Shown: positions 1 through 12,710 of the stretch, one piece after another
Numbering within the stretch: position 1 is the stretch's first letter
Layout of the letters: each line of letters starts with the position of its first letter
NCBI GenBank assembly: GCA_007922305.1
Contig: ML677364.1
Location: forward strand, 19,120,538-19,184,537
Direction of reading: 5' to 3'
Source of the DNA: Dermatemys mawii
Taxonomy: Eukaryota > Chordata > Testudines > Dermatemydidae
Length of the DNA stretch: 64,000 nt
The notes under the pieces: generated by a model
The model's database searches: none
Told to the model about the DNA's origin: nothing
Seen by the model: only the letters and a program-made list of their open reading frames with translations
Translations under genes and position numbers: made by a program

Positions 1-718
1 TAAAAAAGTATACACAGTTCTCTTTTCCCCTCAGACACAACACAATAAGAATGTTTCAGATTGTAGAATATAGTTATACCTGTGAGGAAGCTGCTGTCAC
101 TTTCACAAGGACTTGTTTTGTTGTTCTGTGTCTGACTAGAAATAGCAGTCTGATATATGGAAGGAAGCTGGGGAGGGGAAGACACCATAAAAATGGCTTA
201 ATAAGATAACAGTTCTAAGTGAGCAACATTTTCCCCCTTTTCCTTTTTATTCTTCTCTGATGATAGTGCCCAGTTCCTGGTGCCATCGTAAGCCCCTTTG
301 TTTCACTGGAGTGATGCAAAGAGGACTTAAAGCCCCATTAAGGATGCTGCTGAAGATTCCTGTTAGCAGCTATAGAGCTGGAGAAGTAACCAGCTACGCT
401 GCCTACACTGTCCAGCAAGGTAGAGGGTGTTCTGGAGTGGGGTCAAGCTCTGAATGTCTAGCCCTGTAGCTGGGGGTGGGTGGAATGTGTTATGTAACAT
501 GTAGGGAGTCCTCATGATGCATAAGAATTATAACTGGTGTAGGGGCAATAGCATGGCTAGACACTACCAACATGGGGACTATGTTCTCAGGCTCACTGTC
601 TCTGAGATACTTGCATTGTATACAAATGCAGTGTTACAGAAGCAAGTTATCTAAATTCCCTAGGCCACACTGAACACTTACAAACACATAGGTGAAGTCA
701 ATCATGCCTACCTGTGTT
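1..718. other. Unassigned unique DNA
   Basis: I see no gene, RNA gene or recognised repeat here. The only open frames are short (under 70 codons) and have no family signature. Confidence 0.5.
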
Positions 719-919
719 CACTGTTCCCTCTAAGCTGTGCGCGTGTATGTGTGCACACAGAGCCTAAAGCCTGCGCACACAGCAAAACACTGCGCACACA
801 AAAATTTGCACAGAAACACAAACATTGGCACAGAAGAAATTTTTTGTGCACACGGCCTGTCAAAATTTGCACAGAATATTTTTGCACACGTGGCCTGTCA
901 AAAATCAGAAGGAACATTG
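719..919 (+). mobile_element. Short non-autonomous hAT-like element
   Basis: The left end CACTGTTCCCTCTAAG and the inverse of the right end (CAATGTTCCTTCTGAT) form imperfect terminal inverted repeats. The flanks are CCTGTGTT (711-718) and CCTGTGGG (920-927), a decayed 8-bp target duplication, which is the hAT length. The interior is rich in GCACAC/TTTGCACA motifs repeated on both strands and has no transposase. Overlapping short open frames on both strands are compositional. Confidence 0.6.
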
Positions 920-930
920 CCTGTGGGTTA

Positions 931-1873
931 GCATTATCAATATAGATCTTAGATATTAAATTGATAAGATTATGTTTAGTGTTTAGACTTCATAAAATGC
1001 ATGTAGGATTCTTCATGTATTGATCTCATTTATAATCTCTCATTTATAGCCCTTGGTATAAAGGTTTATTGAGTGTTTGCATTAGAAACCTCTGTAATTG
1101 TGTAAATCACCAAAGAGGGAAAGGAGCACTACAGTAAAGTGAGCAAGATGGCCCATTGAAGACAAATAAGGCAATGTGTAGCATTAAAGGAGGGTGGCCC
1201 TGTAGCTTGCATTCCTTACTCCCTCCAGGAAGGGGAGATCTACAGATAAACTCATCCCGTCAGTTCTGGACTCTGGGGCGGAGGGGATAAAAATCCCCAA
1301 CCAAGAGAAACTGAATCTCTTTCATGCTGTCTAGACCCTGAGGGGCAAAGATTCCTAAACATAAACAAAGAGGTCCCTGTGCTACTCGGCACGGGTTAGC
1401 CCTGAACTGCCAGGTGACTACAGCTCTGCCAGCTTTTAAATTATACACTGAAACTCATTTGTGTTGCTTACTTCAACCTGTAAATAACTCTCATTTTTTT
1501 TTCCCGAGTCAGTAAATCCTTAATTAGTTTACTACAGGATTAGCTACTGGTGTTGTCTTCGGTGTGAGATCTAAAGTACAAATTGATCTGGGGTAAGTGA
1601 CTCTCTCTTGGGACTGGAAGCAACCTAAATGTGGTGTGATTTCTGGTGTGACTATTTATCACTAAGTCCAGCTTGCCGGGGTGGCTAGACAAGCACAAGT
1701 GTCCAAGTGGACTGTCTGTGACTCCATGGTAAGACTGTTACACTGTTACAGGGATTCACATTTGTTACTGGGTTGATGAAGTCTATTTATAGATCATAGA
1801 ACCAATTTGGGGTGTCTGCCCTGTGTTTGGCAGGCTGTCGTGAGGTAGGCATTCACAATCGTGAGCCACTCCA
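931..1873 (+). mobile_element. Solo-type LTR, copy A
   Basis: This stretch aligns by eye with 24602-25585. Shared parts include the GTTTAGTGTTTAGA-type block near 975, the TAAATAACTCTCATTT / AGTAAATCCTTAATTAGTTT polyadenylation-like block near 1482-1530, the GTGAGATCT...GACTGGAAGCAACCT block near 1563-1625, and the tail GATTCACATTTGTTACTG near 1750. The spacing of AATAAA-like signal and GT-rich downstream sequence suits the R/U5 part of an LTR. No internal retroviral gene is attached. Boundaries are estimated, because no target duplication was identified. Confidence 0.5.
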
Positions 1874-1895
1874 GACAGCATGAAAGCATCTACAT

Positions 1896-2012
1896 CAGTG
1901 GTGGGCAACCTGCGGCCCGTGGGCCATATGCGACCCATCAGGTAGGCCGCGAGAAAGTTTGTTTACATTTGCTTGGCCGCCCACAGCTCCCAGTGGCCAT
2001 GGTTCACCATTC
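1896..2012 (+). mobile_element. hAT element, left-end fragment
   Basis: It starts with the terminal sequence CAGTGGTGGGCAACCTGCGG, a typical hAT inverted-repeat start, followed by the common GGCCCGTGGGCC block. The right terminal repeat is missing, so the element is truncated and joins unrelated DNA near 2012. Confidence 0.55.
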
Positions 2013-2304
2013 CCAAGTCAAGTTACCACATCTCTGGTGCAGTATCTGTGCTTCAGAAATTCAGGATTTTTTCCTAGTCTTTGGCTACCAATCTTTAACC
2101 AACTTTTTTCTAAACCATAAGATTTTCAGGCCACTGACTTAACCCCAACCCCAAGCATTACCAGATAGGTACAGTTTCTTCTGTTTAGGTATTTTGCTTG
2201 ACTCCCACCCAGTATGGTTCACTCTGCTGACCACTTCATCTGGTCTTCACGTTGCTGTCATGTAGGATCATGATGCCACTATATAAATGAAGGATACACC
2301 CACA

Positions 2305-2580
2305 CTCACAATACTGCAGGCAGCTCTGGTCACCCCATCTCAATATATCATAATTAGAAAAGGTACAGATAAAGACCACAAAAATGATATGAGGCGAGAT
2401 TAAAAAGTCTGGGACTTTTCATCTTAGAAAAGAGATAATTAAGACAGGGTATATGATAGAGGTCTATAAAATAATGAATGGTATACATGAAGTGACTAGG
2501 GATGTGTTATTTACCCTTTCATATAACATAAGAACCGGAGGTCATCCAATGAAATTAATGGAATATTCATACCACTGTAA
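2305..2580 (+). mobile_element. CR1 LINE fragment (end of ORF2 / start of 3' region)
   Basis: The order of motifs follows the distal part of CR1: CAGCTCTGGTCACCCCATCTC, then AAAAGGTACAGATAAAG, GGGACTTTTCATCTTAGAAAAGAG and ATGATAGAGGTCTATAAAAT. The reading frame is broken. Only about 270 bp remain, with no 3' tail. Confidence 0.65.
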
Positions 2581-5500
2581 AACAGATTGCCATCTTTATG
2601 TGAAACCACTCGCTCTGAGAGGTCCTTGGTGATCAGAGGTCAAAGTTGTGATGTCCATATAGAGAAGTATTTTACATAATTTTTAGAGGTGTGAACTTAT
2701 TACTAGAGCAGGCTGAGAAATGACATTTTTGCATGTTTAAAACAACAGCTGGCCAGGTTTACTGCTGAGAGCCCTACAGTTGGACTTGTGGTGAAGGGAC
2801 ACAAAATAATACCAGTCAAAATACTTTAACAGTCTAAGACAGTTTTCCTGTAAATTGTGGCATGTATAGACTACATGATGTGGTACAGTGTTAAGATTTT
2901 AATTGGTACTTATTTGGGATGACCCTAGTAATTCACTTGAGACTTCACTCATGAGTAATTCAGTCATTTCATTACTGGAAGAGACATACCACTAAACTGA
3001 ATAGAGATCTCTGATTGATAGTATTTCGCTCCTGTCAAAAAAAGCTCCAATATACAGAAGGCCTCATTCAACTCCAAATGAGCTGAGTGGCCGAACTCCT
3101 ACTGACTTCACTGCTGCAGAATTGAGTCATAGTAGTGACTCCCGACACATTTTAAAATGGGATTCAGAGGCCATTATATTGTCATTAAGGTATTTGCTTG
3201 GGAGAAGAAACAGGCTCTGAGGGAAGTCAATTAATGTTTAAAAATAATCTTGTATTATTGCAAAATAAAACCAATTTGAATATTTAAAAATTTAAGGACA
3301 GAGTTTGATCCTGTTATTCATCATGAGTAGTGACTTACTACTTGAGTATTCCCACTTATTTCAATGGGACGGCCTATGGCATAAGGTTGCTAGAAACTTC
3401 AGCTTTGCCATTAATCGTTGTCCTTTTCACTATAAAAAAACGTTTCCGTGAACAGAGTATTCTAATTTCTATTTCTTCTTCTAACAAAACTAAATTATAT
3501 GAAAGCAAACAAGGAAAATCAAAAAAGGCATATAACATGTAGCCTTTTCTAAAGGTCACGTGTGTAATTACATTGGATCCGTAAAACTAGGTTACAAAAT
3601 AGTACAGGAATGCCGTTCCCAAGGAGCAGAATAGAAGATCCAATTCAGTACAACATGTAATCTTATCCCTTGTCGCCTTAAGGGATCTTTGTGTAATGAC
3701 TGCTGAGTGGCAGGCTCCTGAGAAATTTTCAAAGATCCAGCAAGCAAAGCCCTCCTACATGTTTGTGACACAGTCAACAGCTGGGTAATTAGGGGGCATC
3801 ATGCTGGCAAAGAAACTGTAATCTATAGAACAATAACATTAAGAAAGAGTCAACATCCTGGGGATTTTGCCAGTGATTGGGCACTATAATTGCTATAATT
3901 AAAAGCAAAGCAAAATTTGCAGGAAAAGTACATCTCTCATCAACCTGGCATATTCCTGATATAACTGGAAAGGAGACTGACATTTATCAGACCATTGTAT
4001 GGTCTGACCTAAAGCAAAAAAAAAAAAAAAAAAAGACTAAATATTTGGATGTCTGTGTTTCCCCATCCTATGCCTGTTATTTTCATAGGCACTGCCTTCA
4101 GTGTAATTATCTTACATAGAATGAAGCTATGGTAATGCCACAGAATGTCCATGAGAGGAGTCCAGGTTAAAGTCTAATGAATAGAGTACACATGTTTTGT
4201 ACAACAAATATGTTGTTAGCCAATACATGTATGTTAGGTGTAGTACACACCACATTAATAAGTATTATGTGCACTATATCCATATGATTTAAATTATATA
4301 CGTAGGTGTTGGAAAGTTATACTAACTTAATGGTATTATGCATTTCCCATAATTCAGTTCACTTATGTGAAGATATATTTATATCCCACAATACCCTGCA
4401 AAGCTGAAGTCAGCTTTGGCATTGGAAAATACAAAGACATGCATGTTCTGGCTTGGTACAAGGTTGGGAGGTATCTTCACAGGCTGATAGTACCTGGAAT
4501 AAATCCAAAGATAAGGAAAGGTACAGGACTGGTATGAACTGGTGGGTTAGAACTCAGTGTCGTATAAAAAGCCCTCTAACTCATAAACAAGTCTAGTATA
4601 AATTGAGGCAGTTTGAATGCATGTTTCAGAGCACACCTGTGTGAGATGAACTGCACACTGCAAGACCACAACTTCCCAGAGGGAGTGATGTGTAGACCTC
4701 CTTTTTACATTGTACTACTTTGTCTTTAGACAATAACCTGGCTAAACTTGCTTATTTGGTCCCTTGAATGTTTTTAATATTGAGCCACAAATGTAGGCAA
4801 AATCAGATAGCTATACTGTGACTGTGAACAAAGAGGCTAGTGCTTTCCTAATAACACTTTTCCTTCATCAGCTCCTGAACGTAACACAAGTGGCTTAGTA
4901 TTTTTAGAGATACTGATGCTCAAGCCAATATTTACGATCTTTACAAGCCACTTGATGATAGGTTTTTGAGGCAGGGACGACCCACAGTGTCAAGAAAACA
5001 GAACTTCAAGTTACTGATCATCCACTCCATTGTCACAAGAAGCAGAGAAAAAAATGGTTAAAATATGATATTATAGTGGTTTCTCTTTCTGGAACAAAAA
5101 ATATGTTTGCCATTAAAATATGCTTGCACTAAGCTTCAGCTAGAATCCCTAGTTCAGTCAATTAAAACGCTATTTTACATACCGCTCACCAGTTCTCCTC
5201 AGCTTCAACTCCCTCATTTCACAGCCCACACTTGTCTTGTAGGAGTTTCCCAAGCTTCTTTAACGCATATGCCTCAGTGTTGATTCCCCTGAGTAGTGAT
5301 CAGTGATTGTAAGTATCCTCTGCCAAGCCCTGATCCTTCCCACATCTCCACCATGTCCTCCACCTTTAGAACTCCAGCTCCCCATCACAGCCCTGCTATC
5401 CCCACAAGCCACCCTGGTGACCCTGCTTTATGACATGTTTCCCCACCCATCTGCCCACTTGCTACCAGCCCCCCTACATTCTCACTACATTCAGCTTTTA

Positions 5501-7139
5501 AATGTATTATTGTTCATATTTACCAAGGCTGTTCCATGTGAATACTGATGGGTCCAAATGCAAGTAGAACTAAATTCCCTCCATAGCATGCAATGGATGT
5601 AGAGGAGCCCCCTTGGGTGACCACTCTGTCCAGATGTCTTGTGGCCTCACTTCTTTAGAGCTTTTCTATGGGTTTAAAGCAGCACAGAGAGCATTGTGTG
5701 GATACTGTGCACTGAGATGGATTTTTACCCTCCTCCCACAGCAGACATTTCACCAAACACTGTTAGTCTATATCAGCAAAAACAACAAGTACTCCTCGTT
5801 GTTTTCACCAAACACTGTTTGTGAGACATCACATATTTTACTGTGGAAGTAGCTATAAGGGCATTTAAAATTAGTAATTTTAACTCTTCACTGATTTAAA
5901 AAGTTTGCAAATGTACTGAGTTTTACATGCAATTGCAAAATTTATTCTACCGTTGATTTCAGGAGTCCAAAAATCTTGCAGTAACTTGGTAATTAAGAAT
6001 ATGCTTAAATTGAGTGTATTTATAGCAATTAGATGGCCTGCAAGCTCTCCTTTTCTCCAACCTTCACCTGTGCCATGAGAGTCTTTCTGAAGGTCAACAT
6101 TGTTAACATTCTGTTCAGCTATCCCAATGTTAAACAGTTAGTATAGTTTTAATTTCTCTCTACTTCAATATCATATTAAACACAACTGTGACCATATTTC
6201 CACTAAATATTACACTACCAAAGTGACAGGAGTTGCAAACAAATTTCATGTGGACCTGTTACCTTCTCTAATGGCTCAGCAAATCATCACTCTAGGTCAG
6301 TGTGAAACAATGGGTTTGATGCAGCTAGCATCCTTTAATCCTGTTCAGACGATCAATTCAGATTAAGATGTGGAGTTTCTCTGGTAAACTATTGGGTTGT
6401 TAACCTTAATGATGTCAGGTTTTTTTTCACTATCGAACTCTGCTTATTAGTGTCTTAGGTACAAGTTACAAGCACACTTCATGCTGAGAAATTTAGTAAT
6501 GTTCTCAGTTAAACACAGCAACCTAGTAACACCATGTGAGGGATTTGGAAAGGAGCTAAAGTTTAGAGATGTACTGCGAAGACAAAGGATATGTATCAAG
6601 ATTTCTAGAATGGTCTCATTGGGATGGTTTGGTCTAGTGCACACTGCACTGACAGTGACATTTAATGCCATTTAATGGGAAGGAGAGTATATTGAAATAA
6701 TCTTGGAAAACATTTTGATTACGGTGGAATCAATAGGACACTACATGTAGAGCTTGCAGGTGTTGACTAGTTTTATTGTTTGGTGGCATAATATCATTCA
6801 TGTTGTACATACACACTGACAGGCTAGAATCATGACTAGGAAAACATATGTATCTCCTGCAGCTCTTCATAAGCAGCTCCTGGCTCAAACACAGACAATT
6901 AGGAAAAAGTGTTTCTGTTGGGCTAAAGATTTTTTTGCACCTTGTTCTCTGTTGACCTCCATGATTCCCAGTGTATAGGGGGCCATGCACTGAGGTCTCT
7001 CTCCTCCAGTGAAGGTTGGATTACCCATGTGGCCTCCTACTCCCGACTTGTAGTAGATTTAATTATTTTTGCTGTTGTATTTTTGCTGACTAGAAGAGGA
7101 GTGTGAAGGTTGATGAGGACTGATGGATTAAGGTGGGAT
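2581..7139. other. Long unique AT-rich interval
   Basis: No gene is supported. Contents noted: a short copy of the TGACTTCA-type palindromic repeat around 3057-3125 and an uninterrupted run of 19 A at 4016-4034. All open frames are below 90 codons and unrecognised. Confidence 0.45.
4016..4034 (+). repeat. Poly(A) tract, 19 nt
   Basis: Uninterrupted A19. Nothing upstream identifies it as the tail of a retroposed gene, so it is listed as a mononucleotide repeat only. Confidence 0.9.
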
Positions 7140-7505
7140 TCATGGAAAAGACCATTATAGTCATCTACTCTGACCTCCTTCACAGAACAGGCCATAGAAT
7201 TTCATCTTGGGATTCCTACATTGAGCCCAAGAACCTGTATTTGAACTAGATGTATAGCTTTTAGAAAGACATCCAGGCATCCTTTGGTAAACTTTGTTCA
7301 AATAGTTAATTACCCTCACTGTTTTTTAAAAAGAGTATCATATTTCCTGTTTGAATTTTACTAATTTCAACGTCAAGCCACTGAATCTTGTTATGCATTT
7401 GTCAGCTACGCTAAAGAGTCACGTAACATCAGTTATCATCTTCTGTGTAAGTACTTATAGAATGTGATCAAGTTGCCTCTTAGTATCTACCAAAAGACCA
7501 CTTTG
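7140..7505 (-). mobile_element. Old CR1-like LINE remnant
   Basis: On the minus strand this resembles a very diverged CR1 3' region. On the plus strand one sees the typical order of a reversed CR1: GTCATCTACTCTGACCTCC, then a pyrimidine-rich middle, then ATGTGATCAAGTTGCCTCTTAG. No coding frame survives. Confidence 0.45.
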
Positions 7506-8584
7506 GTCCTCTGGGGAAGGAAGTTCAACAGTCCAAGAGAAAAGGGGATGTTATGACTAGACAAGGAGATTTGGCAAGAGGTTGAAAGAGCAAAAAGCCA
7601 ATAAAGGTCAAAGATTACTTTAAGTTTGGAGTTTAAGTGACAGGGAAGAAATGGTTTTCAATGGTAATGGAGAAAGGTAGTTGGGGAAGGTTTTTAGGAA
7701 TATTTAGTGTAAGGAAGTAATGGGGCATGCATGAGAAGATCTCCTAACATAAAAGATGTGAACCTGAGCATAGTGTTAAGTCAGAAATTGAGAGGTGGAT
7801 TTCAGCTTCACCACTGGTGAAGTGATAAGACCATAGAAGCAGACAAGACCACATACATGTATAGTTTATAGCTGGGGTGAGATCAAGGACAGACATCGAG
7901 GCAATACTATAATAGAAGGTGAGGGAGCAAGAAGAGGATATCTTGAAAGAGTAATCAGCAAGAAGCAATGTAAGAAGGGGTCTGAAAGAGAAGTGGGTGG
8001 TCAATGGTATGAATGTCAGCAGAGGGAACCAGGAAAAGGGAGAAGGGAGAAAAGACACTTAGATTTGAGAAGGAAGAAGTAATTAATTACTCTTATGAGA
8101 GCAATTTAAACAGGGTGAAGAAGGCAGGAAATCAAGACAGTAGGAAGGAAAAAACCAGTGTATGATCTTAGAGAGAGTAGTGGTGAGATAACTTGCAGGA
8201 AAGTCACACACATGTCAAAGCTTTCCTACAGTCACACACTATGTAGACATGACTTTGGTCAAGCTTATTGTCATTAACTGATTACTGTGGGCTAACATCT
8301 CTGCTAGAGAATATGGAGAGTTCTCTGAGCAGGTGCCAGAAAAATCCCAGAGACGCCCTAGCTATCACACCAAAGATTCAGGGGTGTCACAGTTCAGGAC
8401 AACTGCACCTGTATTTCCCTCAGGAGTCCAGTAAGAACATCCATTCTCAAGCTTCCAGCTCTACAGCCATTGCTTTTCTGGGAGTCTCCCTCCCTTCAGA
8501 CTAGAGTATTTCCAGGCTGCACAATTTCCTGTCTTCACTGGATATTTTCCAGCACAGCCCAAGGACACTGGCTTGCTTTCTGTT
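7506..8584. other. Unassigned purine-rich DNA
   Basis: From about 7560 to 8180 the plus strand is strongly purine-biased (many AGGAAG/GAAGAAG runs). This creates a 104-codon open frame on the minus strand at 7744-8058 with a Ser/Leu/Phe-rich product. I recognise no family and treat that frame as compositional. Confidence 0.4.
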
Positions 8585-9250
8585 CAGAAACAGTTAACAA
8601 GTGTACTTGCTACAGTTATAAGGGTACCACCCAACCCTTCTTATGAAAGGTAAAGAGCATTACAAAGAAAATATATTAAATCAGTACAAGAACCTACAGG
8701 CCTGCTTACAAACTTTCAAGAGGTAACTTTAGCCTTAATATACTCTCTGGAAGGAACAGTTCTTCAGCACTCCACCCATAGGGGACTCCTTGTGGTTACA
8801 AGTTCATCAGAGTGTTAGCTCAGAAGCATCTGGTCTTATGGGATCTTAGTAGCCCCTTTCCTCCATGGACTAGAGGGGTCTTCCCATTCGGTGGTCAGGA
8901 AGGCCCTGACTATGAGCCTATTTAAAACCAGGCTATTTATCTAAAAATCTTTTCTTTGTCTGTTGCCCCCTGGAGAATCCAGTTTGAACTAGCATCTGCA
9001 AACCTTACCAGGAGATGGCTACTAAGGCTGATAAGGGAGGAACTACTATAGCATTCCCCTTCCTACAGTGCCATGACACATACACAATTACAGTTTTAAT
9101 ACATTGGCACAAAAGGTATTGACTCTAATTCAATAAACTTTGTCCTAATTCCATAAGGTTTGTTCAGGATCTTCTCAGTCCAGGAAAAGGGGTATTTATT
9201 AATCCCTATTCAAGACACCTGTCTGGGAGAGGGAATCATTCCCCATTCCT
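8585..9250 (-). mobile_element. Probable LTR in reverse orientation
   Basis: The block near 8660-8690 (AAAATATATTAAATCAGTACAAGAACCTACAGG) looks like the reverse complement of an LTR polyadenylation region, and the rest is unique-looking LTR-type sequence without coding capacity. Both ends are uncertain. Confidence 0.35.
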
Positions 9251-9282
9251 ACTGTACTTGATGTGATAGGCTGCCACAACCT

Positions 9283-9412
9283 CCACCTCTTGACATAAGT
9301 GCTGGAACTAGGGGTGGCTTCAAGTGGTTTCCATCATATCCAGGATTTACAGTTTGGTTCAACAGCTCTCTCGACACCACCACTATACACATTGTTCCAG
9401 TGCCCCTGCCTC
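9283..9412 (+). repeat. 130-bp interspersed repeat, copy 1
   Basis: It shares with 50985-51130 the ordered blocks GTGCTGGAACTAGGG, GGCTTCAAGTGGTTTCCATC, AGGATTTACAGTTTGGTTCAA and TTGTTCCAGTGCCCCTG. The GTGCTGGAAC start and the TTCCAGTGCCCCTG end are inverse to each other, so this is probably a small non-autonomous DNA transposon. A hAT-like origin is an inference. Confidence 0.55.
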
Positions 9413-10811
9413 CAGAAGGACTAAGGAAGGCAGCAGCTTGTACAGGGCAGTCCCTGAAAGCCCTGCTAGAGGAGAAGGAAGTCCCCTGATGCCACAGGAC
9501 AGCCCCCCAAGGAGCAGTATACACAAAACAGAATGACAGCAACATCTGTCAGTTATATACATACCAGTAGCTACATCTATTGTCATTTTCTCAGTACCAA
9601 CAGTGACACTGGGCAAACTGCTCAGTAGCTGGCAGCTGTTATATCTCAGCAGCCATTGAGAGCTAGATTCAGGATTGTCCCGTGGCCTTTCTTTTCTGGG
9701 TATACTAGTACAAGCCACCATAGTACAGATATATGGCCTCCCTGGTAAACTGTGCCTCCCTCATAGAAGCCTTTGACACAGGGGATGCTTGGAAGTGGTA
9801 GAAAGTGTGACTAAGGTAGACCTGTGACCTGGCACTTCCCTACTGCCACAATCTCCATGTGGGTAGTGCAAGTTGCAGCAGCCCTTAAGGTAAGGGCGAC
9901 CATATTTCCCAAAGGGAAAATGGGACACTGCATGGGGTTAGCCCAAGGCCCCTTCCGGTATGGGGATGATCCGAGCCACTCACCTGAGCCCTCCTCCAAT
10001 CCCATGCCCCACAGGGTGAGCCCAAGCCCCCCTTCCTCCCCACGCAAAGCTGCTTGATCCTCCCTGCCAGCCCCAAGAGATAGCATAGCTATGTCCTCAG
10101 CTGTAGCTAATCAGCAGACCATCAAGTGTTGAGATAAGTGCCTGCAGATCAAGCAGAAAGGGATCAGAGAATCTGAGGGACTCTGCTTCAGCCACTGGAA
10201 CTTCTAGTGAGAAAGCACTGCAAGGAGTTGCTCTGTGAAAGGGGCCTGGAGGCAAATGAAGTTAGGAAGTGGCTGAGGGAAACAGCAGCAAGTCTGAATA
10301 CGCAGACCTTAGCTGCTTAATGCAGGGGGCCTGGGCTGCAACCCAGAATAGTGGGAGATCCTGGGTTCCCCTTAATGCCACCAGGAAACAAGAACATAAA
10401 AACCTTCCTGATACAAGGGGGCAAGGACTAAAGACTAAAGACCTAGAATAAGGTAATTAGACTTTGTTTGGGAGATTCTTCACTACCCTAGAAATAACCT
10501 GCCAGAGAGCTGAATAGTGAGAAGGAATAAACCACTGCAGGAACAGAGTTCAAGAGACCATTACATCATGCCTGGCCATGCACTCTGATTGCATTTACAG
10601 ATGCTGTCCAGGTTTTCAAGAGTGCAGAAAAGCACAATAGATGCAATTTGATGCTAATGTCCCTCTGCACACCACTTACTTCTCATTAAGGATGTTCATG
10701 GATGAGTTTCAGGGCAAACATCCATCCTATCAATGTTCTAACTATATAGCCTGAATTTTTGGGGCCCAGTCCTTAAGTTTTTGCTCAAGGAAAAGCTCCT
10801 AGTAAATCTAT
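9413..10811. other. Unassigned, partly GC-rich DNA
   Basis: The stretch around 10100-10450 has the gene-poor, GAAG/CAGG-rich texture of LTR-retrotransposon leader sequence, but no coding or LTR boundary could be shown. Open frames of 77-112 codons on both strands overlap one another and carry no recognised motif. Confidence 0.3.
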
Positions 10812-10813
10812 TA

Positions 10814-11365
10814 CAGTAAAATCTGCCAAGAGCGACCACTTTTGGAAGTTAGCAAAAGTGACCACTTGTAAGAGATGGTCTCTCTTCAAAGATATGGTAT
10901 GGTATTGCCACCTTACTTCTGCACTGCTGCTGGCAACAGCGCTGCCTGCAGAGCTGGGCAGTTGGAGAACAGCAGCTGCTCTCTGTCCACCCAGCTCTGA
11001 AGACAGCTCCGCTGCCAGTAGCAGCAGCACAGAAGTAAGGGTGGCAATACCATACATATAATCCATCTTTCTCCACTGCTGCTGGCGGCGGCACTGCTTG
11101 CAGAGCTGGGTGCTCAGCTAGCAGCCGCTGCTCTTCAGCCACCTAGTTCTGAAGGCAGAGAAGAGAGTGGTGGGAGCTGTTGGCTGGGCACCCAGCTCTG
11201 AATGGAGTAAAAAAATGTGGTCACTGATCGCAGATGAAAGATGATCACTCTTCACAGTTTCTTCATAGTTAAATTATCCGGGGGAAAAGTTCCATGGCCT
11301 CTGCAAGTACTCGCTCATGACAGGTGGTTTCTCTTCAGAGGTGGTTACTAAGGCAGGTTTTACTA
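10814..11365 (+). mobile_element. Tigger/mariner-like non-autonomous element
   Basis: The left end CAGTAAAATCTGCC and the inverse of the right end (TAGTAAAACCTGCC) are terminal inverted repeats, and TA flanks both sides (10812-10813 and 11366-11367), as expected for Tc1/mariner insertions. No transposase is encoded. The interior holds two diverged copies of a GCTGCTGGC/GAGCTGGG-rich unit and an inner inverted repeat (10898-10920 against 11031-11054). Confidence 0.65.
10898..11054. repeat. Inner inverted repeat of the Tigger-like element
   Basis: The left arm 10898-10920 (TATGGTATTGCCACC...) is the inverse of 11031-11054 with one inserted base. It encloses a 110-bp CAGCAG/GCTGCT-rich loop. 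It suggests that the element was itself built from an older inverted-repeat element. Confidence 0.7.
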
Positions 11366-11983
11366 TAGATGCTTTAACTTAGTAATGACTGAATATTTGG
11401 GCTCTTAAACCATGGATTAGTAGAATTAACAGAGGAAAAACATAGTGCATCAGTTATGCTCCAACAAGCTACAACTCTCTAAACAGTAAATGGAGTGTAC
11501 AAACAAATCTATTTTTAATAAAGACTGAGACCAGTCTTCACTTTGCTAAAGAAATAATAACTGACATTTCCATGTATGAAAAGAGAATCCTCCAATGACT
11601 CTCGCATTAGAAAACTATTTTCAGTAAAAATTGTCAGAAATATACTCTGCCCCAGGTCCACTGTTACAGATTATTCCCTAGAATGGAAATGTACAAATAT
11701 TGATCCTCCCTACAATCAGTTTGGAAGTCCCCAAGTAGCAAACATGTTAGAAGCTTAACTTGGAGTTATTGTATTTCTTCCTGCCACTTGCTTTGTTTTC
11801 TGTTTTTTCATCTTCCTTCTTTCAGAAACTGAATAAAAACTACAGTCACTAAAATTCTTCCTACCCACTTCAACACAATAGGCAGATTTATAGCTGTGAA
11901 GAGGAACTCCTTAGCCTCACCCCAGTGAGTGCTGGCCAAGGCTGAAAAGAAAGATCCAGAGACACTGAGCTGTTAAGAGCTAC
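11366..11983. other. Unassigned unique DNA
   Basis: No gene or repeat recognised. It separates the Tigger-like element from the Penelope-like insertion. Confidence 0.45.
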
Positions 11984-11995
11984 CCTATAGAAATG

Positions 11996-12710
11996 AATCA
12001 GAGGGGTAGCCGTGTTAGTCTGGAATTGCAGAAGTGACAAAGAGTCCCGTGGCACCTTAAAGACTAACTAAAATTTTTTTTAGAGCATAAGCTTTCGTGG
12101 GCTAATACCCACTTCGTCGGATGCATGCAGTGGAAGTATCCAGGGGCAGGTATAAATAGGTAGGCAAGAACCAGGTGGGAGATAACAAGGTTAGTCTAAT
12201 GAGGCTGAACCAGCTTGTTATCTCTCTTTGCAGTCTGGACTTGAAGTTTTTTTGCTGCAAAATGCTGACCTTTAAATCTTTTATGGTGTGTCCGGTGAGG
12301 TTGAAGTGCTCTCCTACAGGTTTTTGAATATTGCCATTCCTGATATCTGACTGCAAAGAGAGACTGCAGAGCTGCAATTCATTTGCAAATTTGACACAAT
12401 CAATTTGGGACTGAATAGAGATTTTGAATGGCTAGCCAACTACAAAAGCAGCTTCTCTTCTCTCGCTATTCACACCTCCAGTTCAGCTGCTAGAGGAACA
12501 CCTCACCCTCCCTGACTAGAGATAACAAGCTGGTTCAGCCTCATTGGACTAACCTTGTTATCTCCCACCTGGTTCTTGCCTACCTATTTATACCTGCCCC
12601 TGGATACTTCCACTGCATGCATCCGACGAAGTGGGTATTAGCCCACGAAAGCTTATGCTCTAAAAAAAATTTTAGTTAGTCTTTAAGGTGCCGCAGGACT
12701 CTTTGTCACT
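11996..12710. mobile_element. Penelope-like insertion with two inverted terminal copies
   Basis: About 200 bp at the left (roughly 12035-12240) recur inverted at the right (roughly 12520-12710), around an unrelated-looking centre of about 280 bp. Identical 12-bp direct repeats CCTATAGAAATG flank the unit (11984-11995 and 12711-12722), so it inserted as one piece. The left copy continues into a minus-strand frame (12102-12377) with GEHFNLTGHTIKDLKVSIL, the pattern at the C-terminal end of Penelope-type GIY-YIG endonuclease/reverse transcriptase proteins. The reverse transcriptase is absent. Head-to-head partial copies are a known outcome for Penelope-like elements. Confidence 0.65.
12102..12377 (-). 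pseudogene. Penelope-like GIY-YIG region, C-terminal remnant
   Basis: The 91-codon minus-strand frame includes residues PVGEHFNLTGHTIKDLKV, then SILQQKNFKSRLQRE. This matches the recalled C-terminal part of Penelope-like proteins, where a GIY-YIG nuclease follows the reverse transcriptase and helps insertion. The catalytic GIY and YIG strands lie upstream and are not present. The frame runs out into the 3' untranslated part with no conserved end. It is a fragment within the 11996-12710 insertion and cannot be active. A similar motif occurs at 44737-44922. Confidence 0.55.

Noticed and set aside
4016..4034. A19 as tail of a processed pseudogene
   Set aside because: No coding or RNA-like sequence precedes it and no target duplication is seen.
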